Positions 46,250 through 55,330 of a stretch of 64,000 nt of DNA are shown here, piece after piece. The first letter of the stretch is position 1, and each line of letters starts with the position of its first letter. The notes under the pieces are model-generated. The model saw only the letters and a program-made list of their open reading frames with translations, did not search any database and was not told the DNA's origin. This DNA is from Dermatemys mawii (lineage: Eukaryota; Chordata; Testudines; Dermatemydidae): the NCBI GenBank assembly GCA_007922305.1, contig ML677351.1, forward strand, positions 8,399,558 to 8,463,557. The letters run 5' to 3'. Made by a program: the position numbers and the translations under genes.

Positions 46250-48080
46250 CAGCAATGTGGTAGCTGGACCTGAGGGGCTGAAGGGAAGAACTTATAACAA
46301 ATGAGAGAAGACAATGATACCCAGATAACTTAAATCAGATTGAAGGTCCTCCCCTCTCAGGAGGCACTTAGCACCTTGCAGGGATCACGCTGTAAATTAG
46401 TTCCATAATGACTGTGTATTCTGTACTAACAGCAGATGATGATTTGGGGACTGGATAAACAACTTGCCTTTTTTTTTTATTGGCCATATAATAAGAAGTC
46501 CTTTATGCATTGTAATGTCTAGCACTGAGATCCTTTGTTAATGTACAAAAATAAATGATTATTTAAGTTCTCTTTTCACCTAATTTGAAAATACTTTTAC
46601 CAGAAAATGTTACAGATTGGATATTTTTGAAGCTGTTTACGAATGATAAAATTGCCTTTTATTACTAATTTGTTCTACTGACTAAACCACCTGTACTCAA
46701 ATCTCAGTTAAGGTTTGCTTTGATTTTTAAAGACAGGAAAATTTATCATATATAAACTTAAAGGGCCAGATTCTCAGTTGGTGTATAGTGATGTAGTTTA
46801 ATTAAAGTCAGTGGAACTGTACCAATTTACTACTTCTGAGTATCTTTCGCAAAACGCGGATTATTGTAACCATGATGTCTGCAGTGAATATATGAGTTAG
46901 GTGCAGATTGGGATATGGGAAAATTAACTAATTAGTAAGTTTTGTTAAAGTATCTTGCTATGATTCTGGTTTTCAATTTCAGTCCAGTTTTTATCCTGGC
47001 AATTGCAGATCAATCACTTAGCCTTTTAGTGTCAGTAGCCGAGTCATATAAATAGATATGGAAAAGGTCTTTACCACCTTTTGCTTTGAGTTGGGTGAGA
47101 AAATATATCTTAAATTTAGCACTTCCTCCTGCTTATCTGAACTTAAAAATATTCTGTTTCAAAGCAAAGAAAATAGTGGAGAATTTTAATAAAACAAACC
47201 TAAAATGGGTACCTTGTGCCTAGGGAAAAAATTATTCCCATTATAATCAAATCTACCAAACTAGACCACATGGTTCCATATCAACATATGCTCTACTTTT
47301 CTTAAAAATCAATTACATTAATGACACTTTCTTCAGAAGGTTCATCACATTGCTTTTGGTCTGAACTTCCAAAGATTTGAAAGACTACTTCACTGACTGA
47401 AAACTAGGAAACGCTGTCTTTAGTCTCATGAGAGCTCTTTTTTAATATTATCAAAGAAAAGGCTGTTTTTAACTTTCAAACCCTGAGAAACTGTCAAATT
47501 CCAAGAAGATCTGGAGATTATTCAAAATGGAGACCACAGGCTGACCAGCAAATATTAAAGTATGATTAGAAATTAAGACTGCTGTCTTTTTAATAGTCCC
47601 ATTTAGTTATCATTCCAGCAAATGGTTAAATGGTTATTATGAGGAGCAGCATGGGACATGCCTGGCTGGCTCTCCTTTGAAGTGTAAAGCATTCTGATTT
47701 TATATCAAATATTCAGAGGCTCCTTATTATATTGTCTATTCAGTAATCACAGCAGCAATGTCAAATTCAGTATTAAATGCAGGTCAAAGTGTACAGAGGC
47801 TGGGAATCAGATCAGAGATACTGGGAACACTGGCAAAATAAATTCTCAGTCCAATGCCAAATCTCATACTAGCAGAGCACCTCTAAAACAAGCAGCTCTT
47901 CATTTGAACTTCAGGTACACGAAGAAATTCAGTGACTGGGTTTTAAACAGGGCAATCTTCTGAAACATCAGGCAAGAACTGGATCCTCTAAGATTACGTC
48001 TATTAGTCTTTTCGATATTCTATCAGCTGGAGCAGTTCTTCAGTTTGGGGCTAGATTCAGATATGTCAATGAAAGATGCG
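46250..48080. other. Unannotated intergenic DNA
   Basis: A fold-back repeat piece lies at 46760-46850 ('gggccagattctcagttggtgta', 'gtcagtggaactgtaccaattta'). No gene is seen. Confidence 0.5.
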
Positions 48081-49256
48081 CTCCCAGAGTCCTGGATGAA
48101 CTAATAGAAATTTTACTTATTTTCCTCTCACAATAATGGTAAAGATAGTGGCTCTGGTGAAAAGCAAGCTGCCCATCATCACACTGGTAACTGCAACACA
48201 AACAATATAGACATAGAAAGTAGCAAGTCTTTAACCATTAATTGTGCCCATCTCAACAAATGCACCAGGAAACCAATGATATACCTGAGACACCTGATGA
48301 TATTTTCATCCTCTGGACAGGCAACAAACTCCCTCATAGCTTTCTACCAAATCCACCACAACTTCAACAAACCACACATCCATTAAACTTTCTCTGGAAC
48401 ATTCCCACACTAGCATCAACTTTCTGGACACCATGATCAGCTTAAATAATGGAACCCTAAACAGACAACTCATACACAATACATCCACAGATCACCATAC
48501 CTATCTTCATAGACCAGTAACTACCCCATACAGAAATAAAACACCCTCCCACTGCAGGCTCCTATCTGTCACCTACCACCCTACACTGGAACCCATCTGA
48601 GGTATCTTCTGCCCTTCAAATATGCCCTCACCCCAACCCTCATCATCAGAAGCAAGCTCCCCATAGACCAGTACACACCAACTCAAATCAGCACCAGACC
48701 CTGACAGAACCGGAGATGCAAAACCTGCAAATATATCACCATTACTATAGCGATTAACAACCCCCACAACATGCCTTCCAAGGTCCGACACATACCTATT
48801 ACAACATGTGGTGTGACCCCATCCACTGCACTAAATGCCCAATAACAACTGTGTGTGTGAAATCAATCACCACACTCTTGAATGAACTCACACAGGAAAA
48901 CGATAAAAGACAAAAACACCCTATCACCTGTGGGTGAACATTTTTACAAAGTGATCACTTGATATCTGACATATTATTCCTCATTCTCAAAGGAAACCCA
49001 CACAACACTTTCAAAAGGTGAGGCAGGGAGTTTAAATTCATAACTGTGTTAAACATTAAAAATCAGGTCTTAATAAAGACACTGGATGTATGGTTTTTAC
49101 AACAATCTGTAATGCACTGGCCCCCTTTTTGTCTGATGAGTAAAAGAGGTGTTAATGGATCACTTCACTTTGAATGGTCACTTGCAGTACATGTTAAATC
49201 CTTATGCTATCTGTTCAATCTTGTATTTAGCTGTGACACTCTTGCTACCTTTCTCA
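48080..49256 (+). pseudogene. Penelope-like retroelement remnant (RT and downstream)
   Basis: Frame-shifted translation gives PDDIFILWTGNK near 48290, matching the catalytic DDIF block of Penelope-like reverse transcriptases. NFLDTMISLNNGTLN (about 48417) corresponds to the 'INFLD' block that follows. RRCKTCKYI (about 48712) resembles the Cys-containing linker before the GIY-YIG endonuclease. Further pieces follow (THTYYNMWCDPIHCTKCPIT). Stops and frameshifts make it inactive. Its 3' end continues beyond the Harbinger insertion at 53600-53700. The exact clade is uncertain. Confidence 0.55.
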
Positions 49257-49456
49257 GGGTATGGTTACACTTACAGGATTATAGCGCTATTGGTTATAGC
49301 GGTCCCCTTATACAGTAATACGAATAGCGCTATTGTATGTCCACACTGAGATGCGCCAGCGTTATAGCATGGCCACATTTGCGGCACTTAATACGGCATT
49401 AGGAGCAGCGCATTAGGGCATGTATCTCACAGTACACCTCTTCCTGATCTGGCGCA

Positions 49457-50821
49457 ATGCCTTGTGGTGGGGGGAGGCGTCACTTGCTGGGCATTCTGTA
49501 TCCTGTTTCAACTACCCATGATGCTTTTTGGCATATCCCAGCAATCCCTGTGTTTCCTTCCACCTCTGGTGCCATCTTTCAATGGTTTCAGCAAGGCGCG
49601 CTCCGTCTTCCATTGTTGTATGCTGCAATGAATCCAGAACTGCGGAGGAACATGCTGACGACTGTCGCCAGAACATCTCAGTGTGCAGTGGAGTTAATCC
49701 TTGACATGCAGGATGACAGTGATGAGTCTGAAGACGAGATCGAAGCGGTGAATGCGTTTGACACGAAGCTTCTTGTCTCATTAACGGACATGCTCACGGC
49801 CGTGGAACGCCGCTTCTGGGCACGGGAAACGAGCACTGAGTGGTGGGATCGCATCGCCATGCAAGTCTGGGACGACGAGCAGTGGCTGCAAAACTTTTGC
49901 ATGAGAAAAGCCACTTTCATGGGACTGTGTGCTCAACTCGCCCCTGCCCTGCGGCACAAGGACACCAGATTGAGAGCTGCCCTCCCGGTGGAGAAGCGGG
50001 TGGCTATCGCGCTCTGGAAGCTGGCCACCCCAGACAGCTACCGATCGGTGGCCAACCAGTTTGGGGTTGGAAAGTCAACCGTTAGAGTTGTGCTGATGCA
50101 AGTGTGCAGGGCCATTAATCGCATCCTGCTACGAAAAATCGTGACTCTGGATAACATGCATGACATCATGGCTGGCTTTGAAGAAATGGGTTTCCCTAAC
50201 TGTGGAGGGGCGATAGATGGGACGCATATACCTATTCTGGCACCCGCCCACCTAGCTGAGGAGTACGTTAACCGAAAGGGGTACTTCTCCATGGTTCTCC
50301 AGGCGCTTGTGGATCACCGTGGGCGTTTTACTGACATTAACGCTGGCTGGTCTGGAAAGGTGCATGACGCACGCATCTTCCGCAACACCGGCCTGTTCAT
50401 GAAGCTGCAAGCCGGGACTTTTTTCCCAGACCAGAGGATCCCCGTGGGGGAAGTGGAAATGCCCATGGTGATTCTTGGTGACCCTGCTTACCCTTTAATA
50501 CCCTGGCTCATGAAACCCTACACAGGGAGCCTGGACAGCAGTCAGGAAAGGTTCAACTACAGGCTTAGCCGGTGTCGAATGACTGTGGAGTGTGCTTTTG
50601 GGCGTCTCAAGGCGCGCTGGCGCTGTCTTTATGGGAGGCTAGACTTGGCCGAGGGTAGTATCTCCGCAGTTATTTCCGCATGCTGTGCCCTACATAATCT
50701 TTGTGAGCAGAAGGGTGAAGGCTTCACCTCAGGCATGGTCCTCAGAGGTTCAACACCTGGAGGCCACATACGCCCAGCCAGAGAGCAGGGTTCTTGGAGG
50801 AGACCAGCGCGAGGCTGTTAG
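49457..50821 (+). CDS. HARBI1-like Harbinger transposase (DDE_Tnp_4 type)
   Basis: This 454-codon frame probably starts at the internal ATG at 49628 (residue 58, MNPELRRNML), because upstream residues look like untranslated sequence. An acidic stretch (DMQDDSDESEDEIE) lies at 83-96. A helix-turn-helix-like YRSVANQFGVGKSTVR lies at 195-210. The catalytic triad is D254 (GAIDGTHI), D342 (GDPAYPL) and E378 (MTVECAFGRLKARW), with 35 residues between the last two. It would cut and rejoin the element at TNA targets in the nucleus, aided by the SANT protein. After GEGFT near 50735 the frame is lost; the family-like C-terminus (AWSSEVQHLEATYAQPESRV...) continues in another frame to 50870. A 1-nt indel thus replaces about 45 terminal residues. 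The catalytic core is intact. Confidence 0.92.
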   Translation: MPCGGGRRHLLGILYPVSTTHDAFWHIPAIPVFPSTSGAIFQWFQQGALRLPLLYAAMNPELRRNMLTTVARTSQCAVELILDMQDDSDESEDEIEAVNAFDTKLLVSLTDMLTAVERRFWARETSTEWWDRIAMQVWDDEQWLQNFCMRKATFMGLCAQLAPALRHKDTRLRAALPVEKRVAIALWKLATPDSYRSVANQFGVGKSTVRVVLMQVCRAINRILLRKIVTLDNMHDIMAGFEEMGFPNCGGAIDGTHIPILAPAHLAEEYVNRKGYFSMVLQALVDHRGRFTDINAGWSGKVHDARIFRNTGLFMKLQAGTFFPDQRIPVGEVEMPMVILGDPAYPLIPWLMKPYTGSLDSSQERFNYRLSRCRMTVECAFGRLKARWRCLYGRLDLAEGSISAVISACCALHNLCEQKGEGFTSGMVLRGSTPGGHIRPAREQGSWRRPARGC

Positions 50822-50870
50822 AATCAGGGAAGCCTTGAGGGAGCATTTTGAGGCTGAAAGCCAGTTCTAA
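50822..50870 (+). pseudogene. Out-of-frame C-terminus of the Harbinger transposase
   Basis: In the frame opened at 50685 the reading EAVRIREALREHFEAESQF runs to a stop at 50870, which looks like the natural C-terminal helix of the transposase. It is disconnected from the main frame by an indel near 50735. Confidence 0.65.
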
Positions 50871-51257
50871 AGTGAGGTGCAGATGGAGGGAGGGAGCATT
50901 CTTTTAACAGGAACAGGCATTTGCTTTTCTGTAGCCTGTAATAATCTATGTACACTTAATAAAGAAACCCATTTATTAAGAAGACAATTCATTTATTCAA
51001 CAGCTACTTCGGTTGCTGAAAAAAAACATTCTGATGCATGTGAGGGGAAAGCCGGGGGAGGTGCAATGGGGGTGGCATGGGGTCAGTCAGAGATCGGAAT
51101 ATGTCCGGGTCTCTGAGTCTCCAGGGCCCTCACAGTGGCCATGTCCCCCGAACCCCATTTGCGGAGGGCAGTAAGGCATATTATTAGGGGTTGACTGCAG
51201 TGGATAATGGTTCGGGGTTTGGGGGTTGTTCGGTGAAGACAGAGGGGTTGGAAGCAG

Positions 51258-51655
51258 CTATGGATGGTGATAACCATTTGGCTGATGATAGTGGCCTGGA
51301 GGGTACTGAGGCACAGAAGGGGAAGGGATTTGGGGCAAATGATAATTGGGGTGGAGAGCGCGGTGCTTCTCCTCCTGAAGGGTGACAATCCGCTGCATAG
51401 TCTGCAATTGAAGCTGCAGTAATGAGAGAAGCTTATCGGTGCTTTTCCGGCAGTGAATCGCATTCTCCTTCCGCGCCTTCTCCCTCAACTTGCTCTCATT
51501 CTCCCTCCACCTCTGTGCAACTCGATTCTCCATTACAGCCTGTTGCATTACTTGCTGTACAAGATCCTCTTTGCTCCTTCATGGCCGCATCCTCAGTCGC
51601 CTCAGCCTCTCAGCTGTTGATAAGAGCGATGGCGCAGGGCAGAAGGACGACCCTT
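51258..51655 (-). pseudogene. SANT/Myb accessory gene, exon 2 (coiled-coil C-terminus)
   Basis: The exon begins after a strong acceptor (TTTTTATTTTAG, AG at 51657-51656) and is in phase with exon 1. It encodes an Arg-rich stretch (AERLRRLRMRP), then an in-frame TGA, then RSKEDLVQQVMQQAVMENRV and a long charged/Leu-rich helix (RKSTDKLLSLLQLQLQTMQR). It ends in a Pro/His/Tyr-rich tail with a stop at 51258. Such coiled-coil tails follow the SANT domain in Harbinger accessory proteins and likely mediate contact with the transposase. The nonsense codon makes this copy defective. Confidence 0.7.
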
Positions 51656-52569
51656 CTAAAATAAAAAGATACATTTAACAGTGGTTCCCTTGTAAAGAGC
51701 AGACATGCCTATGATTCCCCCGCATTCCCCGTTTGCCTGTCCCACAGAGAGCACAGATACAGCAACCCTGCCATGGTGAGTGCACTCCAGAGGCAAGGGA
51801 AATGATTTTTTCCCTGCCCCAGAAAAGCTGTGCCGGGGGAGGGGATGGGGAGTGCCGGTACATTGCAGGAGCCCCAGTCTGAGCAGCAGGCAGGGGGAAG
51901 GATTTCTTCCCTGCCCTGAAAAGCTGTGGCAGGCGGGGCAGGGTGGAATGCCGGGAAGTGGCAGGAGCCCTACTCTGAACACTGTTCCAACATTCTCCGT
52001 AGGTGTTTGTCCTGGAAGATATCTCGTTGCTTCGAGTCACTGAGGAACAAAGAGAAGGGATTTTAATGAGATGCGGCTTCCGCCCAGGGCCATATGCAGC
52101 TTGTCTATGTGCAGCAATGCTCCCCACACCCATTGTAGCACAGTGGCGAGGACTAGTGACCGTGACCGGGATGGGGACCACGCTGGCTCTCCCGGGAAAC
52201 CTGCGCAGGCGCATTGCAAGCGCTCTTATTGAGACCTTTGAAGAGATTACTGATGATGACTACCGCGAGGTGATAGACTACATCAGTGCTCTATTCCACA
52301 TGTAGGCAAGCATGCAAGCAACCCTTTCCACCCCAAGCTGCAAGCCTTCCCCATAGAAAAACAGCTTTACCTCCGCAATCTGCTGCTGAGCTGGCCCCTG
52401 CAACCGCCGGACGCTGTGGCTGGCCGCCCTCCTCCTGGCTTTAGAGGAGAGCTCCTGGCTGCATGCCCCCCTGCCCTCCTCCTGGCTTGAGAAGAGCTCC
52501 AGGTGGAATGCCCCCTGCATCCCTTTCCACCCCAAGCTGCCAGCCTTCCCCATAGAAAAGCAGCTTTAC
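51656..52569 (-). other. Predicted intron of the SANT/Myb gene, with a 199-bp tandem duplication
   Basis: The donor is GCAGAG/GTAAAG (GT at 52569-52568) and the acceptor is TTTTATTTTAG at 51656. Joining across leaves one base from exon 1 and restores an open frame. Inside the intron, 52322-52519 repeats 52521-52690 with a period of 199 bases, and a second donor-like GCGGAG/GTAAAG is present in the extra copy. Long frames here (52367-52568) are read-through of exon 1 into the intron. Confidence 0.65.
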
Positions 52570-52690
52570 CTCTGCAATCCGCTGCTGAGCTGGCCCCTGC
52601 AACCGCCGGACGCTGTGGCTGGCTGCCCTCCTGGGTTGAGAAGAGCTCCTGGCTGCATGCATCCAGGGATTCCTCCATGCCCTGGGTCGC
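52322..52690. repeat. Tandem duplication, 199-bp period, about two copies
   Basis: CCCTTTCCACCCCAAGCTGC at 52322 recurs at 52521, and the following about 150 bases match closely, including GCTGCTGAGCTGGCCCCTGC. The copies differ at scattered positions and by a small indel near the GGCTGGCCGCCCTCC segment. The repeat straddles the exon 1/intron boundary of the SANT gene. Confidence 0.8.
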
Positions 52691-53131
52691 TGCCGCCTCG
52701 TCCTCATCCTCCTCCACTTCTTCATCCTCCTGGTCTTCGTCCTCCTCCTCACCCCACCCTTCACTGGTGGGCTGGGAAGTGTCTATGGTGATCGATGGAG
52801 TGACCGTTGGATCACCACCAAGTATCGCGTGCAGCTCCTTATAAAATCTGCAAGTCACCGGGGCTGCCCCGGAGCGGCCGTTTGCCTTGCGGGCTTTGCG
52901 ACACGCATTCCTAAGCTCCTTTACCTTAACACGGCACTGCAGAGTGTCCCGCTCATGGCCTCTTTCTGCCAAGGCCCGTGATATCTGCCCATAGGTATCA
53001 AAATTCCTGCGGCTAGACCACAGCTGAGACTGAACAGCCTCTTCCCCCCAACAGCTGATGAGGTCCAGCACCTCGCTATTGCTCCATGCTGGGGATCGCC
53101 TATTGTGAGGAGGCATGGCACGTGGAGTCAT
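52570..53131 (-). CDS. SANT/Myb-like Harbinger accessory protein, exon 1
   Basis: The start chosen is the ATG at 53131 (MTPRAMPPHN); an upstream TTG-initiated reading is unlikely. Residues about 11-105 form a SANT/Myb (trihelix-type) DNA-binding domain: WSNSEVLDLISCWGEEAVQS, YGQISRALAERGHERD, QCRVKVKELRNACRKARK and FYKELHAILGG. A very acidic segment (GEEEDEDQEDEEVEEDEDEA) follows at about 127-146. The open frame continues to 52367, but a consensus donor at 52570/52569 fits splicing to 51655. In known Harbinger systems the Myb-like partner binds the element ends and imports the transposase into the nucleus. That role is inferred here. The transcription direction converges on the transposase gene. 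Confidence 0.82.
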
Positions 53132-53599
53132 GATGATCAATCAGAATGATCACCTGCAACAATTCCCTGAGACCACACCACACAATCAATCAGATCAATG
53201 AGAATGACCACCTGCAAGGATTCCCTGAGAGCACACCACGCTTGGCTGGAGCAAACAGGAAGTGGATTTTCAAATTTCCCTGGAACTTTAAAGGGCGGGT
53301 CTGATGTGTGGTCACCTGAGGACAGGACAAAAGAGTTTGCAAGTGATGACCAGAGTGGCTCGAACGGGAATTATGGGACGGGCTGGAGGCCAATTAATGA
53401 GCAGTGGGTGTCCACATTCTTGCTGTAGCGCTACAGCAGCTGTGCTACAGCCCTTATTCCCCATGCAGAGGTGGATTAACAATAGCGCTATAACTCAGTG
53501 GTTATAGCGCTCTACGTGCCTTGCCAGTGTGGACGGGGAGGAGGTTATAGCGCTCGTGGGGGCTTTATAGCGCTATAAAGTGCCAGTGTAACCAAGCCC

Positions 53600-53700
53600 T
53601 CAGACCAGAAGAAGGGCTCTGTGTAGCTTGAAAGCTTGTCTCTCTCACCAACAGATGTTGGTCAGTAAAAGATATTACTTTACCCACCTTTTGCATCTCA
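53600..53700 (+). mobile_element. 3' tail of the Penelope-like remnant
   Basis: 'tcagaccagaagaagggctctgtgtagcttgaaagcttgtctctctcaccaacag' and 'ttggtcagtaaaagatattactttacccacc' form a tail I associate with a common turtle retroelement family. It resumes exactly after the Harbinger target duplication, so it joins 48080-49256. Confidence 0.55.
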
Positions 53701-54271
53701 ACATACACAGGGCAATTTACAGGCTCTCTTGGTGGAGAGATCCATGCAACTTGGAGTACTGGAGATCTGTAGGCTTTCTGGGGTAACACAATCATTTGAA
53801 TTTCCCCTTTTATTCAGGGATTCTGAAACCAGAAAGGTCTATAAGACCTTGCCATGTGTTCAGTTTTCCATGTAACTGAGGAGAGCTAGATCCTGTGCAA
53901 ATAGATATTAAATCCTTAATTAAGTTTTTGTTTGAGCTATACAGCATATGTGAACTGTAATATTCAATTACCCCTGCAATTTCATTTCCTAGTGCAAGTA
54001 AGATAGAGGGTTGTCATTTGTGGTATGTAGGTACATTAAGGAAATAAAACGGTCTCCAAAAGCCACTCAGAAGGTTTTCAGTAACCTACAGTAGGATATT
54101 AACAGGGTCTTAATAGTTTTATCCAGACATGTCTCTAAAAGAAATGCAACTAAGCCTATAACTTTATTATGACTGATGTCTTTCAGGAATTGTTTGAATA
54201 TCAAGATACTCAATGAAATGGCTTATTCCTGCTGGGAAGATGCTTCTGTTTATATGAAAAGTTCAAACTGA
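53701..54271. other. Unannotated intergenic DNA
   Basis: No gene or repeat is recognised. Confidence 0.5.
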
Positions 54272-54520
54272 GGGTATGTATACACTTAAAACACAACAGC
54301 AGCAAAGTATACACTTAAAACACAAGAGCACTTCAGTGTAGACACTCACCACAGAAACTGGAAGAGTTCTGTCATTGTAGTTAATCCACCTTCCCGAGAA
54401 GCGGCAGCTAAGACAACAGAAGAATTCTTCTGTCTACACCAGGGAATAGGTCAGTATAGCTACATTTCTCAAGAATGTAGATTTTTCACACCCCTGAAAG
54501 CACACTGCACTGACAGATTC
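54272..54520 (+). mobile_element. Harbinger-type MITE, 3'-truncated
   Basis: It begins TGA/GGGTATGTATACACTT, a Harbinger-type end. It continues through 'cagtgtagacactc', 'gtagttaatccaccttccc', 'gaagaattcttctgtctacacc' and 'gtagatttttcacacccctga', which I recognise from a turtle MITE. The phrase GTATACACTTAAAACACAA is tandemly repeated near the start (54278 and 54308). The matching right terminus is missing. Confidence 0.55.
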
Positions 54521-54744
54521 ACCACTCACCAGCCACATCTTGAAACCATCTCTTCCTTGGTGTTCTTGATTGTATTCCAACATTGCAAACTATTGTTTCA
54601 ATAGATCCATTTCCCCGCCTTTCCCCTCTGTGGTGCTGTATTCAAGGAGGGGTCCCCTCTTATATACCTCTATGTGCTCACTGGGAGGCAGATGTTTTCC
54701 CCAGTTGCCTTACAACTGTCAATTACATTATCTACCCCCGGAAC

Positions 54745-54905
54745 CACTGTTCCCTCTAATTTTTGACACGCCATGTGCGCAAAAAATTTCTTCTGTGCAA
54801 ATTTTTGTGCTTTTGTGCAAATTTTGGGGCATGGTATTTCATGGTGTGCGCAGGGTTTAGGAACTGTGTGTCCATGCACACGTGCACAGTTTAGAAGGAA
54901 CAGTG
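54745..54905. mobile_element. Small hAT-like MITE, 161 bp
   Basis: The ends CACTGTTCCCTCTAA and TTAGAAGGAACAGTG are inverted repeats with one mismatch. The flanks CCCGGAAC and CCTCAGAC agree at only 5 of 8 positions, so the target duplication is weak. The body has GTGCGCA/GTGCAAATTTT repeats. Confidence 0.6.
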
Positions 54906-55330
54906 CCTCAGACCTTTAAGTTAAAATATACAAATGCAGTGCAAATAAATATCACAGGGGTTCATATCAATCGGCACATTGGTATCTATGAGGGTGGGTT
55001 TCCTTCCCTTGAGTTTTGCTCTGTTTCAGATTCTGTTATAAATCTAGGACCTGGAATGTTATTTACACAAAGATCCCAGCATTTCCACCCAGGCTTCTTC
55101 TCCTGCTGCTCCATATCACAAAACCTCGTCAAATCATCTTACAGATCGGCCCTGCCAAGATGAGGAAAGCTTTACTGGTGGAAACAGAGCCAAACAGCTG
55201 ATGGACCATTCATGACAAAGGCAAGAACCATCTCAACAGTCAGCCAAGCAACTATAAAGCAGGTTTTACAATTATGCCCCTTCCTCTATGCCCCAAAGAT
55301 ACATCCACGTTTGAGGATTCTGAAGGCTAG
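54906..55330. other. Unannotated intergenic DNA
   Basis: Nothing is recognised. The short frames at 54882-55201 lack family features. Confidence 0.5.

Larger units (their letters stand above)
49257..53599 (+). mobile_element. PIF/Harbinger DNA transposon, two genes, TCA TSD
   Basis: The 4.3-kb element is bounded by TCA at 49254-49256 and 53600-53602, a 3-bp TNA duplication. Its ends GGGTATGGTTACACT and (complement) GGGCTTGGTTACACT are inverted repeats. Subterminal AGCGCT palindromes number two at the left (49283, 49325) and four at the right (53484, 53506, 53549, 53569). It carries a DDE transposase on plus (49457-50821) and a SANT/Myb gene on minus (51258-53131), the usual Harbinger pair in a tail-to-tail layout. 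It is inserted in a Penelope-like remnant. Damage is light: a C-terminal frameshift in the transposase and one stop in the SANT gene. Confidence 0.92.

Noticed and set aside
51083..51463. 126-codon minus-strand frame
   Set aside because: It overlaps SANT exon 2 in a different frame and lacks the coiled-coil character that exon 2 shows in its own frame.
52503..52844. 113-codon Ser-rich plus-strand frame
   Set aside because: It is antisense to the acidic (Glu/Asp) segment of the SANT gene. Poly-Ser is the expected complement.
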